Shown here: piece by piece, positions 1 to 8,880 of the stretch
Position numbering within the stretch: the stretch's first letter is position 1
Layout of the letters: the number at the start of each line of letters is the position of its first letter
Assembly: GCF_001663175.1 (NCBI RefSeq)
Contig: NZ_CP016033.1
Coordinates: 2,294,001-2,358,000, forward strand
Reading direction: 5' to 3'
DNA from: Erythrobacter neustonensis
GTDB lineage: Bacteria > Pseudomonadota > Alphaproteobacteria > Sphingomonadales > Sphingomonadaceae
DNA: 64,000 nucleotides
Notes under the pieces: model-generated
Databases searched by the model: none
What the model saw: only the letters and a program-made list of their open reading frames with translations
What the model was told of the DNA's origin: nothing
Position numbers and translations under genes: made by a program

Positions 1-1369
1 TGTCCTGATGCCGCAGTTCGCTCACGAAGCTGCGATCGATCTTGATGCGGTCGAAGGGCAGGTCGCGCAGCTGTTCGAAGCTGGAATATCCGGTGCCGAA
101 ATCATCGAGACTGATTTTCACGCCCTGATTGCGCAGCGAGACGATCATTGAGCGCACCAGCCCGATATTCTCGTGCAGACAGCTTTCGGTGATCTCGATT
201 TCGAGCCGGCGTGCGGGGAAGCCGGCTGCGACAAGGCGTTTCAGCAGGCGCTGGGCAAACCACGGATCGCGCAATTGCACAGGCGAAATGTTGATCGAGA
301 GGGTAAGGCTCTCGTCCCATTCGCGCGCATCATGAAACGCCTGATCCATGAGCTTTTCCGACATCTCGGTAATCAGGCCGATTTCCTCGGCGATCGGCAC
401 GAAGATCTCGGGGCTGATCAGGCCAAGCTGCGGCGATCGCCAGCGGGCGAGCATCTCGAAACCAACCAGTGCGCCTGTGTCCAGATCGACCTGCTGTTCG
501 TAGAACGGCACGAATTCGCCGAGCGCCAATCCGCGCCGGATGCCGGTTTCGAGCTGGTTGCGGAACCGCAGTTCGGCCTCCATCCCCGTCTCGAACCAGA
601 AGTAACGGTTCCGGCCCTGCTTTTTGGCATGATACAGCGCCATGTCCGCGCGATGCAGCAGCGTTGCGGCATCGCCGGCGCTGCCCGCGCCGCTGTCGGT
701 CTCGACATCGGCGGCGACCCCGATCGACATCGTCAATGCGATCGTCACATCGGTCAGGCAGAAAGGTTCGGCCATGTCCGCGAACAGGCGGATGACGAGA
801 TCGTCGACGCGGTCGGTGTTGCCCGCCGGAAAACTGGTGACAATCGCGAATTCATCGCCGCCGAGACGCGCAAGATGGGCATCGCGCGGAAGCAGCTTGC
901 GGATCCGCTCGCACAAGGTCACCAGCACCGCATCGCCCGCGGCATGACCGTGCATGTCATTGATCTGCTTGAAATTATCGAGATCGATCATGCAATAGGC
1001 AACCACGTCGCCGCGCGCGGCTGCACGCAGCCGCATCTGTTCGGTGGCGTCGAGCATCGCGCGCCGGTTGAGGCAATGGGTCAGCGGATCGGTTGCGGCA
1101 AGCACCTGCGCGCGGGCTTCGGCCTGCCGCCGCACCTCGATTTCGCGCAGCAACTCGCGGTAACGGCGCCAGCCGAAGATGATCAGGGCGATGTTCAACA
1201 GCAGCGCGTTGGCGAGGATCACATCGGGCCGCCCACCGCTGCCCAGCAGTGCGCGCAGCGTCTGCGGCAGCACGGAGCCGCCGGTCCCGATCAGCATCAG
1301 CACCGCGGCCACGGCGATCCCCAGCGCGACGATATCGCGGCGGGCACTCTGCAGTGGATTGAACGGCAT
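1..1369 (-). CDS. Membrane-bound GGDEF-EAL cyclic-di-GMP protein (3' end cut by window edge)
   Basis: Probable cyclic-di-GMP turnover enzyme at the inner membrane. The minus-strand frame from ATG 1369 has two hydrophobic segments in its first ~75 residues. A GGDEF domain follows with an intact GGDEF (LARLGGDEFAIV, near 855), then an EAL domain reading FEML in place of FEAL but keeping the Glu. DDFGTGYSS and the downstream IKIDRSFV stretch, typical of EAL phosphodiesterases, are also present. No RxxD inhibitory site precedes GGDEF, so product feedback on the cyclase looks absent. The frame is open to base 1, so the C-terminus lies outside the window. No clear Shine-Dalgarno fixes the start, and an upstream start is possible. 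Confidence 0.9.
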   Translation of the reverse strand, partial: MPFNPLQSARRDIVALGIAVAAVLMLIGTGGSVLPQTLRALLGSGGRPDVILANALLLNIALIIFGWRRYRELLREIEVRRQAEARAQVLAATDPLTHCLNRRAMLDATEQMRLRAAARGDVVAYCMIDLDNFKQINDMHGHAAGDAVLVTLCERIRKLLPRDAHLARLGGDEFAIVTSFPAGNTDRVDDLVIRLFADMAEPFCLTDVTIALTMSIGVAADVETDSGAGSAGDAATLLHRADMALYHAKKQGRNRYFWFETGMEAELRFRNQLETGIRRGLALGEFVPFYEQQVDLDTGALVGFEMLARWRSPQLGLISPEIFVPIAEEIGLITEMSEKLMDQAFHDAREWDESLTLSINISPVQLRDPWFAQRLLKRLVAAGFPARRLEIEITESCLHENIGLVRSMIVSLRNQGVKISLDDFGTGYSSFEQLRDLPFDRIKIDRSFVSELRHQD

Positions 1370-1560
1370 GGGATCTGTCAAAATCGTTGCCCCGTGTCTT
1401 GTGCAGATCACGCGGTTCCCCCCTCGCAATCCTCGTCAGCTGCGCAATTCATCGCAGAATGCGCTGAAGATCGGGTTAACGCGCCCGCGCCGCATGGGGA
1501 CTTGGCGAAGCACGGGCAGGCGGGCTATCGGGGCGGCAATTTCACGGAGACCTTTGCGCG

Positions 1561-1968
1561 ATGGCCTATTGGCTGATGAAATCCGAACCGTTCAAATACA
1601 GCTGGGACGATCTGGTTGCCGAAGGCGAGGGTACATGGGACGGTGTGCGCAATTACCTTGCGCGCAACAACATGATGGCGATGCAGCCGGGCGACGAGGC
1701 CTTCTTCTATCACAGCCGCGAAGGCCTGGAGATTGTCGGAATCGCGCATATCACCGTCACCGGGATCGGCGATCCGACCGACGACACGGGCAAATGGGCG
1801 GCCGTCAAACTGAAGGCAGGGCGCAAGTTTGCGCGTCCCGTGACGCTCGCCGCAATCAAGGCCGAACCGCGCCTATCCGAAATGCAACTGATCAGATTGT
1901 CGCGGCTTTCGGTCTGCGCGGTCACAGCCGATGAGTGGCAGACCATCTGCCGGATGGGGGAAGGCTGA
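1561..1968 (+). CDS. EVE domain-containing protein
   Basis: 135-residue single-domain EVE (PUA/YTH-like fold) protein. It opens with the typical YWLMKSEP and carries WDGVRNYLARNNM at about 26-38, HSREG near 51 and a K-rich strand at about 85-91. EVE domains bind modified bases (for example methylated cytosine in DNA or RNA) in a hydrophobic pocket. Length and ends match stand-alone family members. GGAGA about 10 bases upstream supports the ATG. It stands alone between the divergent GGDEF-EAL gene and csbD. The exact ligand is not known from the sequence. Confidence 0.93.
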   Translation: MAYWLMKSEPFKYSWDDLVAEGEGTWDGVRNYLARNNMMAMQPGDEAFFYHSREGLEIVGIAHITVTGIGDPTDDTGKWAAVKLKAGRKFARPVTLAAIKAEPRLSEMQLIRLSRLSVCAVTADEWQTICRMGEG

Positions 1969-2059
1969 AAAATATCTTCGCTAATTCAACGATGTGAACC
2001 GGGATTACACATTTTGTCGACCGGTTGCCTCGGTTCGTCGCATCAGAATTTTGCGCGGC

Positions 2060-2086
2060 GGAACATCGCTCCGAGCATCCGCTTAT
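2060..2086 (+). promoter_or_regulatory. Possible EcfG (general stress sigma) promoter of the CsbD gene
   Basis: GGAAC at 2060-2064 is followed after a 16-base spacer by GCTT at 2081-2084. This is close to the alphaproteobacterial EcfG pattern GGAAC-N16/17-CGTT, about 55 bases upstream of the CsbD start. The -35 match is exact and the -10 match is imperfect. CsbD genes are commonly general-stress genes, which fits, but this is inferred from sequence only. Confidence 0.4.
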
Positions 2087-2140
2087 CTCATGTCGAAGCG
2101 CCGCTGACCCCCCGGCAGGCGCAAACGAGAGGAAGACATC

Positions 2141-2311
2141 ATGGGTAAGCTCACCGACAACATCAAGGGCACCGCCAACGAAATCGCTGGCAACATCAAG
2201 CAGCAGTCGAGCAACCCCGAGACGCGCGCCGAAGGCGTTGCGCAGGAACGCAAGGGCGAAGCCCAGAAGGTTGCTGGCAACGTGAAGGGCGCCCTCGGCG
2301 ACAAGATCTGA
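2141..2311 (+). CDS. CsbD family stress protein
   Basis: 56-residue, highly charged, hydrophilic protein beginning MGKLTDNIKGTANEIAG and ending GNVKGALGDKI. This is the classic CsbD-like pattern of two amphipathic helices with repeated K/A/G-rich turns. Family members are small soluble proteins induced by general stress; the biochemical role is unknown. AGAGGAAG lies about 6 bases before the ATG. A strong bidirectional terminator follows. The gene is convergent with the thiamine-diphosphate enzyme downstream. It could equally be described as a YjbJ-type protein, which is the same family. Confidence 0.92.
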   Translation: MGKLTDNIKGTANEIAGNIKQQSSNPETRAEGVAQERKGEAQKVAGNVKGALGDKI

Positions 2312-2339
2312 TCGTCACGCCCCCCTGACGATCAATGCG

Positions 2340-2371
2340 AAGGCCGCCTCTCCCCCCGGAGGCGGCCTTTT
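2340..2371. terminator. Bidirectional rho-independent terminator
   Basis: An 11-bp perfect stem (AAGGCCGCCTC at 2340-2350 with GAGGCGGCCTT at 2359-2369), an 8-base C-rich loop and a T run on the plus-strand side. The A-containing 5' flank serves the minus strand less well. It sits exactly between the convergent ends of the CsbD gene and the thiamine-diphosphate enzyme gene. Confidence 0.85.
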
Positions 2372-2376
2372 TCGTG

Positions 2377-4080
2377 TCAATCGCGCACGCGAGCGCGCAA
2401 GCCGCTGATCGTTGCCCCACTTGCCGCGATGCGTTCGAGATCGGTCAGCACGTGGATCAGCCGGATACCGCTGCGCTGCTTGGCATCATCGAGTGCGGCA
2501 ACGAACGCATCTGTCGTTTCGACCGCGACGCTCCACGCGCCATAGGCTGCGCCCAGCGCGGCGAAATCGGGATTGACCAGCGTGGTCGCAGACACGCGGC
2601 CCGGATATTCGCGTTCCTGGTGCATCCGGATCGTGCCGTAAGCACCATTGTCGATGATCACGACGATCAGGTTTGCGCCGTATTGCGCGGCGGTCGCCAG
2701 TTCCTGACCGTTCATCAGGAAATCGCCGTCCCCTGCCACTGCCACGACGGTGCGTTCGGGATGGTGCAGCGCCGCAGCGACAGCAGCGGGCACGCCGTAT
2801 CCCATCGCGCCGCAGGTTGGCGCGAGTTGGCCAGGATAGGCGGTATAGCGCCAATAGCGGTGCCACCACCCGGCAAAATTGCCCGCGCCATTGCAGATGA
2901 TCGTGTCGGCGGGCAGCGCATCGCGCATGGCGCTTACGCAAGCAGCCAGATCGAGCGCCGCCTCCGAAGGCTGCGGGGTAGCCCAAGCGCGCCATTCGGC
3001 ATGCGCATCGGCGCCGGCATCGAACGCGATTATCTCGCTGTCGTCCCACAGCATCGCGGCTTCGGCGAATTCGTCGACGCTGCAGGCGAGCGCCAGATCG
3101 GTGCGGTAGACCCGGCCGAGTTCCTCGGGGTCGGGATGGATATGGACAAGCAACTGGCCCGGATGCTCGAGCGTGGGAATGGTGTAGCCATCGGTGGTCG
3201 CCTCGCCCAGCCGCGCGCCGACCGCGATGATCAGATCGGCATTGCGCACGCGGTCGAGCAGTTTGGGGTTGGGGCCGTAGCCGAGATTGCCGGCATAGAC
3301 CGGGCTGTCGGGCGCAATCGCATCCTGCCGGCGGAAGGCGGTGGCCACGGGCAGGCCGATGCGTTCGGCAAATTGCTGGAAATAGGTCCGCGCCTTGGCG
3401 TTCCAGCCTGCGCCCCCGATGATCGCAATCGGGCTTGCCGCATTGCCGATCAGATCGAACAGCGTTGCCATAGCGTCCGGGCAAACGGCCTGTGCCGGGC
3501 GGACGGCCTGCGGACGAGAAAGGATGCTCGCAGGCACGGGTTGCGCCAGCATGTCTTCGGGCAGGGCGAGCACCACCGGCCCGGGGCGGCCATTGATCGC
3601 GACGGCATGGGCGCGGGCGATATATTCGGGGATGCGTTCAGGGTCGTCGATCCGGGCGGCCCATTTGCAGATCGGCGCGAAGAAGGCGCTGAAATCGACT
3701 TCCTGAAAACCCTCGCGCCCCTGCATCCCGCGCGCGACATCGCCGACGAACAGAATCATCGGCTGCGAATCCTGATGCGCGACATGCACGCCGATGCTGG
3801 CGTTGGTCGCGCCGGGGCCGCGCGTGACAAAGGCGATGCCGGGAAGCGCGGTGCCGTCGGCGGCATTCATCGCACCGTCCGCGCAGGCCATGAACGCCGC
3901 GCCGCCTTCCTGCCGGCAAGTGACGATCTCGATCTCGGGCCGGTCGGGCAGGGCGTCGAGAACGGCGAGAAAGCTTTCGCCCGGAACGGTGAAGATGCGG
4001 CGCGCGCCTTCGGCGGCAAGGCAATCGACCAGCAAGGCAGCGGCGCTGCGGGTGGCTTGCGGGCTGGTGGAATCAGACAT
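2377..4080 (-). CDS. Thiamine-diphosphate-binding enzyme, acetolactate synthase-like
   Basis: 567-residue ThDP enzyme with the three-domain acetolactate synthase/decarboxylase layout. The catalytic N-terminal glutamate is in VPGES (E35), a central Rossmann-like domain follows, and the C-terminal ThDP/Mg motif runs from GDGDFLMN (about 450) to IIDN (about 478). It is a large catalytic-subunit-like protein without an adjacent ilvH regulatory subunit. It is therefore more likely a specialised 2-oxo-acid decarboxylase, carboligase or similar enzyme than the biosynthetic IlvB. The gene is monocistronic, convergent with csbD and divergent from the next small gene. The substrate cannot be told from sequence. 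Confidence 0.85.
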   Translation of the reverse strand: MSDSTSPQATRSAAALLVDCLAAEGARRIFTVPGESFLAVLDALPDRPEIEIVTCRQEGGAAFMACADGAMNAADGTALPGIAFVTRGPGATNASIGVHVAHQDSQPMILFVGDVARGMQGREGFQEVDFSAFFAPICKWAARIDDPERIPEYIARAHAVAINGRPGPVVLALPEDMLAQPVPASILSRPQAVRPAQAVCPDAMATLFDLIGNAASPIAIIGGAGWNAKARTYFQQFAERIGLPVATAFRRQDAIAPDSPVYAGNLGYGPNPKLLDRVRNADLIIAVGARLGEATTDGYTIPTLEHPGQLLVHIHPDPEELGRVYRTDLALACSVDEFAEAAMLWDDSEIIAFDAGADAHAEWRAWATPQPSEAALDLAACVSAMRDALPADTIICNGAGNFAGWWHRYWRYTAYPGQLAPTCGAMGYGVPAAVAAALHHPERTVVAVAGDGDFLMNGQELATAAQYGANLIVVIIDNGAYGTIRMHQEREYPGRVSATTLVNPDFAALGAAYGAWSVAVETTDAFVAALDDAKQRSGIRLIHVLTDLERIAASGATISGLRARVRD

Positions 4081-4235
4081 GTCGGAACTCTCCCGTGAAC
4101 GCGAGTGCGTCTAACGGCGTGCGCGGCGCGGCGCAAACTCGTCCTGTCCCACCCTGCAACAGCCCTGCCGCAAAGCATTTTCAATGGTTAAGAAATTCTT
4201 AAAAATGCTGGTCTCGCAATCGGAGATTCGCCCAC

Positions 4236-4427
4236 ATGCGTCGCAGCCTGGTTCTCACCGAAGAGAGCGCCCGTCACTGGTTCCGCGCCAGCTTGCCGCC
4301 GCATGTCAAACGCGACCTGTTCCCGATTCCGGCCGAAGCCCTGTGGCGGCTGACGCTGGATGACGTTCGCGGCGTTGCCAGCACCTATGTCGCGATGACG
4401 CTGGCGGTGTTTGCCTTCATCGTCTGA
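4236..4427 (+). CDS. Small hypothetical protein with C-terminal hydrophobic segment
   Basis: 63-residue protein not recognised by family. The codons are strongly GC3-biased, as in neighbouring genes, and CGGAG lies about 9 bases before the ATG, both of which support a real gene. The N-terminal part is charged and amphipathic (RRSLVLTEESARHWF). The last ~16 residues (TYVAMTLAVFAFIV) are hydrophobic and could anchor the protein in the membrane. It is divergent from the thiamine-diphosphate enzyme and convergent with the MFS carrier. Confidence 0.65.
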   Translation: MRRSLVLTEESARHWFRASLPPHVKRDLFPIPAEALWRLTLDDVRGVASTYVAMTLAVFAFIV

Positions 4428-4452
4428 AACACGGCCGGATCGCGTAGCGCAA

Positions 4453-5760
4453 TTATAGCACCCGCTGTTGCTCGGCCGCGTAAAGCTTGCGCGCCAGATG
4501 CGCCGATACAAGGCACAGCGCGAGGCTGAGCAGCAACTGTTCTGCCAAGGGGATGCCGAAGAAGCCAAGCACCCCGGCAACGCCGGCACCTACCGCCATG
4601 AAGATCGACGAGATGAAGTTGTTCGCCGCGACCGAGCGCGAGGCTTCGGACTTGTCGACGCGGGTGGTCAGGAACGCATAGAGCGGCACGACGAACATCC
4701 CGCCCGCGACCGCGATCAGCAACAGCGTCGCTACCAGTAACAGCGCCAGCGGCTGGGCCAGAAATTCGCTCACTGTGAACAATTCGCCCTGCGGGGTCAA
4801 ATCCCACATCCGGCATTCAAAATAGAACGCGATCAGCAGCGCGCCCATGACCATCACCGACACCGGCGAATGGCGCGCCGATATCTGCCCTTTAAGCAGC
4901 GCATTGATCGCCACCGAACCGATCGCGATCCCGGCGGAGAACGCCACCAGCATCACCATCGCCACCTGCTTGTCGGCAAGCAGCACATTTTTCGCGAGCG
5001 GGAAGAACTGCACGCCGAGGATCGCGGCGATCGCCCAGAAATAGCTGATCGCGAGCACTGAATAGCGCAGTTCCAGATGCCCCATCGAAAAGGCGATCAA
5101 GGAGCGCGAGGCGCGGATCGGGTTCCAGTCGACCTTGACCTCGTCGGTCTGGGCAGGGGCGGGCGGCACTGCGCGGCACACCGCATATCCGACGACGGCA
5201 ATCAGCACGACCGCAACCGTGCTCTGATCGACGGTCAGCACCGCCGACAGGATCATGCCTGAAAGGATCGCGACATAGGTTCCCGCCTCGACCAGCCCCG
5301 TGCCTGCGAGCACTTCGCCGTCTTCCAGATGCTGCGGCAGGATCGCGTATTTGATCGGACCGAAGAAGGTCGAATGAACGCCCATCGCGAAAAGCGCAGC
5401 AAACATCAGCGGGATCGCGAGCGTTTCGACCTCGAACCCGCGCGCTGCCATCGCCAGTCCCAACGCGCCGGCGGACATGATGATGATTTCGGCAAACTTG
5501 ATCCAGCGGATGATCGTGGTCTTGTTGCGCATGTCGGCGAGCTGCCCGGCGGTGGCGGAAAACAGTACGAAAGGCAGCACGAATAATGCCGTGGCGACGC
5601 CGCTGATCAGCGTCTCCATCTCGGGCGAATCATACAATTGGTACACGATGAAAAGCACCATCGCGTTCTTGTAGAGATTGTCGTTCAGCGCATTGAGCAG
5701 CTGGGTGACGAACAGCGGCGCGAACCGGCGCCGGCGCATGAGATCGATCGAAGTGGTCAT
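4453..5760 (-). CDS. MFS transporter, LplT/Aas-like lysophospholipid carrier
   Basis: Major facilitator with about 12 hydrophobic segments. It carries the LplT/Aas N-terminal signatures: FVTQLLNALNDNLYKNA near residue 20, GQLADMRNKTTIIR, and HSTFFGPIKYAILPQHL near 140. LplT-type carriers flip lysophospholipids inward for re-acylation by Aas. No acyltransferase is fused or adjacent here, so the substrate is inferred. The start is taken at the internal MTTSIDLMRRRRF; an ATG 14 codons upstream (5802) is also open and cannot be excluded. It is divergent from pgsA, another phospholipid gene, which is consistent with a membrane-lipid role. Confidence 0.85.
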   Translation of the reverse strand: MTTSIDLMRRRRFAPLFVTQLLNALNDNLYKNAMVLFIVYQLYDSPEMETLISGVATALFVLPFVLFSATAGQLADMRNKTTIIRWIKFAEIIIMSAGALGLAMAARGFEVETLAIPLMFAALFAMGVHSTFFGPIKYAILPQHLEDGEVLAGTGLVEAGTYVAILSGMILSAVLTVDQSTVAVVLIAVVGYAVCRAVPPAPAQTDEVKVDWNPIRASRSLIAFSMGHLELRYSVLAISYFWAIAAILGVQFFPLAKNVLLADKQVAMVMLVAFSAGIAIGSVAINALLKGQISARHSPVSVMVMGALLIAFYFECRMWDLTPQGELFTVSEFLAQPLALLLVATLLLIAVAGGMFVVPLYAFLTTRVDKSEASRSVAANNFISSIFMAVGAGVAGVLGFFGIPLAEQLLLSLALCLVSAHLARKLYAAEQQRVL

Positions 5761-5902
5761 GCGGCGGTTACGCTGTTGCTCCCGGACAATTATCCGCGCC
5801 ATAGCGAGGGCGCGCAGTTACACAAGTGCGCATAGCTTGGCGTAGCGATGCGTGCAGGGCTTTCGGAGCGTGCGAACGCGCGCTAGGGCTGTTGCCGGAA
5901 CC

Positions 5903-6511
5903 ATGACAAGCCTGCCCAATATCCTCACCCTGTCGCGCATTTTTGCGGTGCCGTTGCTTGCCTTCTTCCTGTGGTGGCCGGAATGGCGCGCAGGGTATCT
6001 GATCGGCTTCGTGCTTTACTGCGTGATTGCGCTGACCGATTTTCTCGACGGCTATCTCGCACGCGCGCAGGGCACGGTGTCGAAAATGGGCGTGTTCCTC
6101 GATCCCATCGCGGACAAGATCATGGTCGCTGCGGTCATCCTCGTGCTGACCGCACAAGGCTATCTGCGCGGGCCCTATGCGGGCGATGTCCACGTGATTG
6201 CCGGGCTCGTCATTCTGGTGCGCGAAATCGCGGTGAGCGGGCTGCGCGAATTTCTGGGCGGGGCGCAGGTTTCAGTGCCGGTGTCGCGGCTGGCCAAGTG
6301 GAAGACCACGTTTCAGCTGATGGCGCTGGGCGCGCTGATTCTTGGCGGTGCGGTTCACGGCGCACCATGCCAGTCGGTGGGCGAGGGCTGCGGCACCATC
6401 GCGCAAAGCTGGGTTCACCTCGTCGGCCTGATCTCTTTGTGGACCGCAGCGGTGCTGACCTGCATCACCGGCTGGGACTATCTGCGGGTCGGCCTCAAGC
6501 ACATGGATTAG
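5903..6511 (+). CDS. pgsA: CDP-diacylglycerol--glycerol-3-phosphate 3-phosphatidyltransferase
   Basis: Integral-membrane enzyme making phosphatidylglycerol-phosphate from CDP-diacylglycerol and glycerol-3-phosphate. The whole CDP-alcohol phosphotransferase motif is present: D46-x2-D49-G50-x2-A53-R54-x8-G63-x3-D67-x3-D71. The start MTSLPNILTLSR matches the usual PgsA N-terminus; an ATG 17 codons upstream is open but adds a non-family, Arg-rich extension. The Shine-Dalgarno is weak. Several hydrophobic segments follow. The C-terminal half has a Cys-containing loop (HGAPCQSVGEGCG) not found in all homologues. Confidence 0.95.
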   Translation: MTSLPNILTLSRIFAVPLLAFFLWWPEWRAGYLIGFVLYCVIALTDFLDGYLARAQGTVSKMGVFLDPIADKIMVAAVILVLTAQGYLRGPYAGDVHVIAGLVILVREIAVSGLREFLGGAQVSVPVSRLAKWKTTFQLMALGALILGGAVHGAPCQSVGEGCGTIAQSWVHLVGLISLWTAAVLTCITGWDYLRVGLKHMD

Positions 6512-6553
6512 GCGGGATAGGGTAGGCCCGCCGGGCATGGGCCTGGCCTCCGG

Positions 6554-7450
6554 CTACCCCGCGCGCAATTCCTCCGCCAATAAGAGAAAGTCGGCTTCGC
6601 GTGGGGAATTCTTGCGCCATGCCAACACGATCTCGCGTTTGGCGGTCGGGCTATCGACGGGCCGTGCAACCACTTCGGTGCCAGCAAGGATACCTGCGCT
6701 CAGTGCCATTTCGGGCAGCATCGTAAGGCCCAGATCATTGTCGACCAGTTGCACCAGCGTGTGCAGCGACGTGCCGATCATCGCCGCGCTGGCGCGCAAT
6801 TCGGCGCGGTTGCAGGCGGCCAGCGCGTGATCGCGCAGGCAGTGCCCGTCTTCGAGCAAAAGCAACCGGCCCTGATCGATCATGTCGGGCTTGATGCTGG
6901 CAGGCGGGTCGCGCGGATCATCCTTGGGAAAGGCGATGAACAGCCGGTCGTCGGCAATATGCGCGATCGCCGCATCGCCGGTGTCGAAGGGAAGGGCCAG
7001 CAGCACGCAATCGACCCGGCCGTGCGACAGCGATTCGAGCGCATCGTGGCTCGTCTCCTCGCGCAGCATCAGCTTGAGATCGGGGCGCTCCTTGCGCAGA
7101 CGAGGCAGCATGCGCGGCAGCAGGAAGGGCGCGATCGTGGGGATCACGCTCATCCGCAGTTCGCCCGACAGCGGCTTTCCCGAGGCCTGCACAAGATCGG
7201 CCAGTTCCTCGGCCTCGCGCAGCAAGCGGTTTGCCTTGGACACCACGGTTTCGCCCAGCGCGGTGAAACGCACCACCCGGCGCGAGCGTTCGACCAGCGT
7301 TACCCCGAGCAGCGATTCGAGTTCGCGGATCCCCGCCGACAGCGTTGATTGCGAGACGAAGCTGGCATCGGCTGCCTTGCCGAAATGCCCGTGTTCATGC
7401 AGCGCCACCAGGTATTGAAGCTGCTTGATCGTGGGAAGATAGGTCGACAC
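6554..7450 (-). CDS. oxyR: Peroxide-sensing LysR-type regulator OxyR
   Basis: 298-residue LysR-type regulator: N-terminal winged helix-turn-helix (about 8-65, with SQSTLSAGIRELE) and a C-terminal periplasmic-binding-like sensor domain. It is assigned to OxyR because the sensor keeps the redox pair in LLLLEDGHCLRDHALAAC, giving C204 and C213 in the spacing of E. coli C199/C208. It would sense H2O2 by disulfide formation and activate peroxide-defence genes. No catalase or peroxiredoxin is adjacent. The start lies 9 bases after the rnd stop, so it is probably co-transcribed behind rnd. Confidence 0.93.
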   Translation of the reverse strand: MSTYLPTIKQLQYLVALHEHGHFGKAADASFVSQSTLSAGIRELESLLGVTLVERSRRVVRFTALGETVVSKANRLLREAEELADLVQASGKPLSGELRMSVIPTIAPFLLPRMLPRLRKERPDLKLMLREETSHDALESLSHGRVDCVLLALPFDTGDAAIAHIADDRLFIAFPKDDPRDPPASIKPDMIDQGRLLLLEDGHCLRDHALAACNRAELRASAAMIGTSLHTLVQLVDNDLGLTMLPEMALSAGILAGTEVVARPVDSPTAKREIVLAWRKNSPREADFLLLAEELRAG

Positions 7451-7459
7451 CGCGGGGGG

Positions 7460-8707
7460 CTACTGCGCTGCCAGCGTGCCGGGTAGGGCGGTATCGTCCG
7501 ATCCTTCCACGGGATCGGCTGCGGGTTGAGCCTGCGGAGCGACATCGTCGATATGCGTCATCTTCATCCGGCCTTTTTCGACCGCAAAGGCGACCTTGCC
7601 TTCGACAAGGTCAAGCGCGTCCTTGCCGAACACCTCGTAACGCCAGCCCTCGAGCACCGGCAGATCGCGTGCGCCGGCGGCAAGCGCTTCCATCTCGTCG
7701 GCGCGGGTGAGCAGGCGCGGGGCGACATCGATTTCGCGCGCGCGGATCTTGAGCAGCAGCTTCAGAAGATCGGCGACCAGCGCGCCTTCCTTGCCCAGCG
7801 GCGCACCCTGCTTGATCTTCTCGGGCATCTCGCTTTTGGGCAGCGGATCGGCTTCGGCTAGGATCTTCATCAGGCGCTTGCCGATGTCGTTGTCCTTCCA
7901 CGCCGGCGAAAGCCCGCGCACCTTGGCAAGGTCACCTTGCACCTTGGGCGGATGGCTGGCGATGTCGGCAAGCGTTTCGTCGCGCATGATCCGCCCGCGC
8001 GGGATGTTCTTGTGCTGCGCCTCGGCCTCGCGCCATGCCGCAAGCGCCTTCATCCGGCCAAGCACCTGCGGATTGCGCCCCGGCTGGCGGATGCGCTTCC
8101 ATGCCACCTGCGGATCGGTGAGATAATTCGCCGGATCGGCGAGCTTTTCCATTTCGGCATCGAGCCACAGCCCGCGCCCGGTCTTGATCAGCTTCTTGAG
8201 GATCTTGGGGAAAATCCCGGCCAAATGCGTCACATCGCCGATTGCATATTCGATTTGCCGATCGCTCAAGGGGCGGCGGCTCCAGTCGGTGAACCTTGCG
8301 CCCTTGTCGATCGTGATGCCGACCCATGTTTCGACCAAATTGGCATAACCGATCTGTTCGGACTGGCTGATCGCCATCATCGCGATCTGCGTGTCGAAGA
8401 TCGGGTGAGGGGTCTTGCCGGTGAGGTTGACGATGATTTCGACATCCTGCGATCCGGCGTGGAAGACCTTGAGCACGTCCTCGTTGTCGCACATCAGATC
8501 GAGCAGCGGCGCAAGGTCGATCCCCGGCGCCATCGGATCGATCGCGGCGGCTTCTTCGGTGTTGGCGATCTGCACCAGGCACAGTTCGGGCCAGTAGGTG
8601 TTCTCGCGCATGAATTCGGTGTCGACCGCGACGAAATCGGATTTCGCAAGCCGCTCGCACAGTTCGGTGAGCGCTTCGGTGGTGGTGATCAGCGGATGGA
8701 TTTTCAT
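7460..8707 (-). CDS. rnd: Ribonuclease D
   Basis: 415-residue DEDDy-type 3'-5' exoribonuclease that trims tRNA and other small RNA 3' ends. The catalytic residues are visible: D29 and E31 in AVDTEFM, D88 in HAGSQD, Y154 and D158 in YAIGDVTHL. HRDC-type helical domains follow (about 210-380), and the tail is Pro/Ala-rich. Length is slightly above E. coli RNase D because of that tail. It is first in a probable rnd-oxyR transcription unit, divergent from aspS. Confidence 0.95.
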   Translation of the reverse strand: MKIHPLITTTEALTELCERLAKSDFVAVDTEFMRENTYWPELCLVQIANTEEAAAIDPMAPGIDLAPLLDLMCDNEDVLKVFHAGSQDVEIIVNLTGKTPHPIFDTQIAMMAISQSEQIGYANLVETWVGITIDKGARFTDWSRRPLSDRQIEYAIGDVTHLAGIFPKILKKLIKTGRGLWLDAEMEKLADPANYLTDPQVAWKRIRQPGRNPQVLGRMKALAAWREAEAQHKNIPRGRIMRDETLADIASHPPKVQGDLAKVRGLSPAWKDNDIGKRLMKILAEADPLPKSEMPEKIKQGAPLGKEGALVADLLKLLLKIRAREIDVAPRLLTRADEMEALAAGARDLPVLEGWRYEVFGKDALDLVEGKVAFAVEKGRMKMTHIDDVAPQAQPAADPVEGSDDTALPGTLAAQ

Positions 8708-8774
8708 ATGTTCTTTTCACTTGTCGCGGGCGGAGTGCCGCCCTCGGGTTCGAACCCAGATTGCCCCGCACGGC

Positions 8775-8803
8775 TTGACAAAGTGCAAGGCTTGCCCTGT
8801 TAG
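8775..8803 (+). promoter_or_regulatory. Possible sigma-70 promoter for aspS
   Basis: A consensus -35 TTGACA at 8775-8780, an exact 17-base spacer and a -10-like TGTTAG at 8798-8803 lie about 75 bases before the aspS start, in the 173-base divergent gap with rnd. The -35 is perfect and the -10 poor. Confidence 0.4.
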
Positions 8804-8880
8804 CGCGCCGACGACGGAGCAAGGCTCCAGACGCGCCCGCGCGCCCTAGCGTCATAGCTGCCAACAGGACAAGAGTTTAG

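Noticed and set aside
8746..8757. GGGTTCGAACCC resembling a tRNA T-arm upstream of aspS
   Set aside because: It is a simple 12-bp palindrome. No acceptor, D or anticodon arm can be folded around it in either direction.
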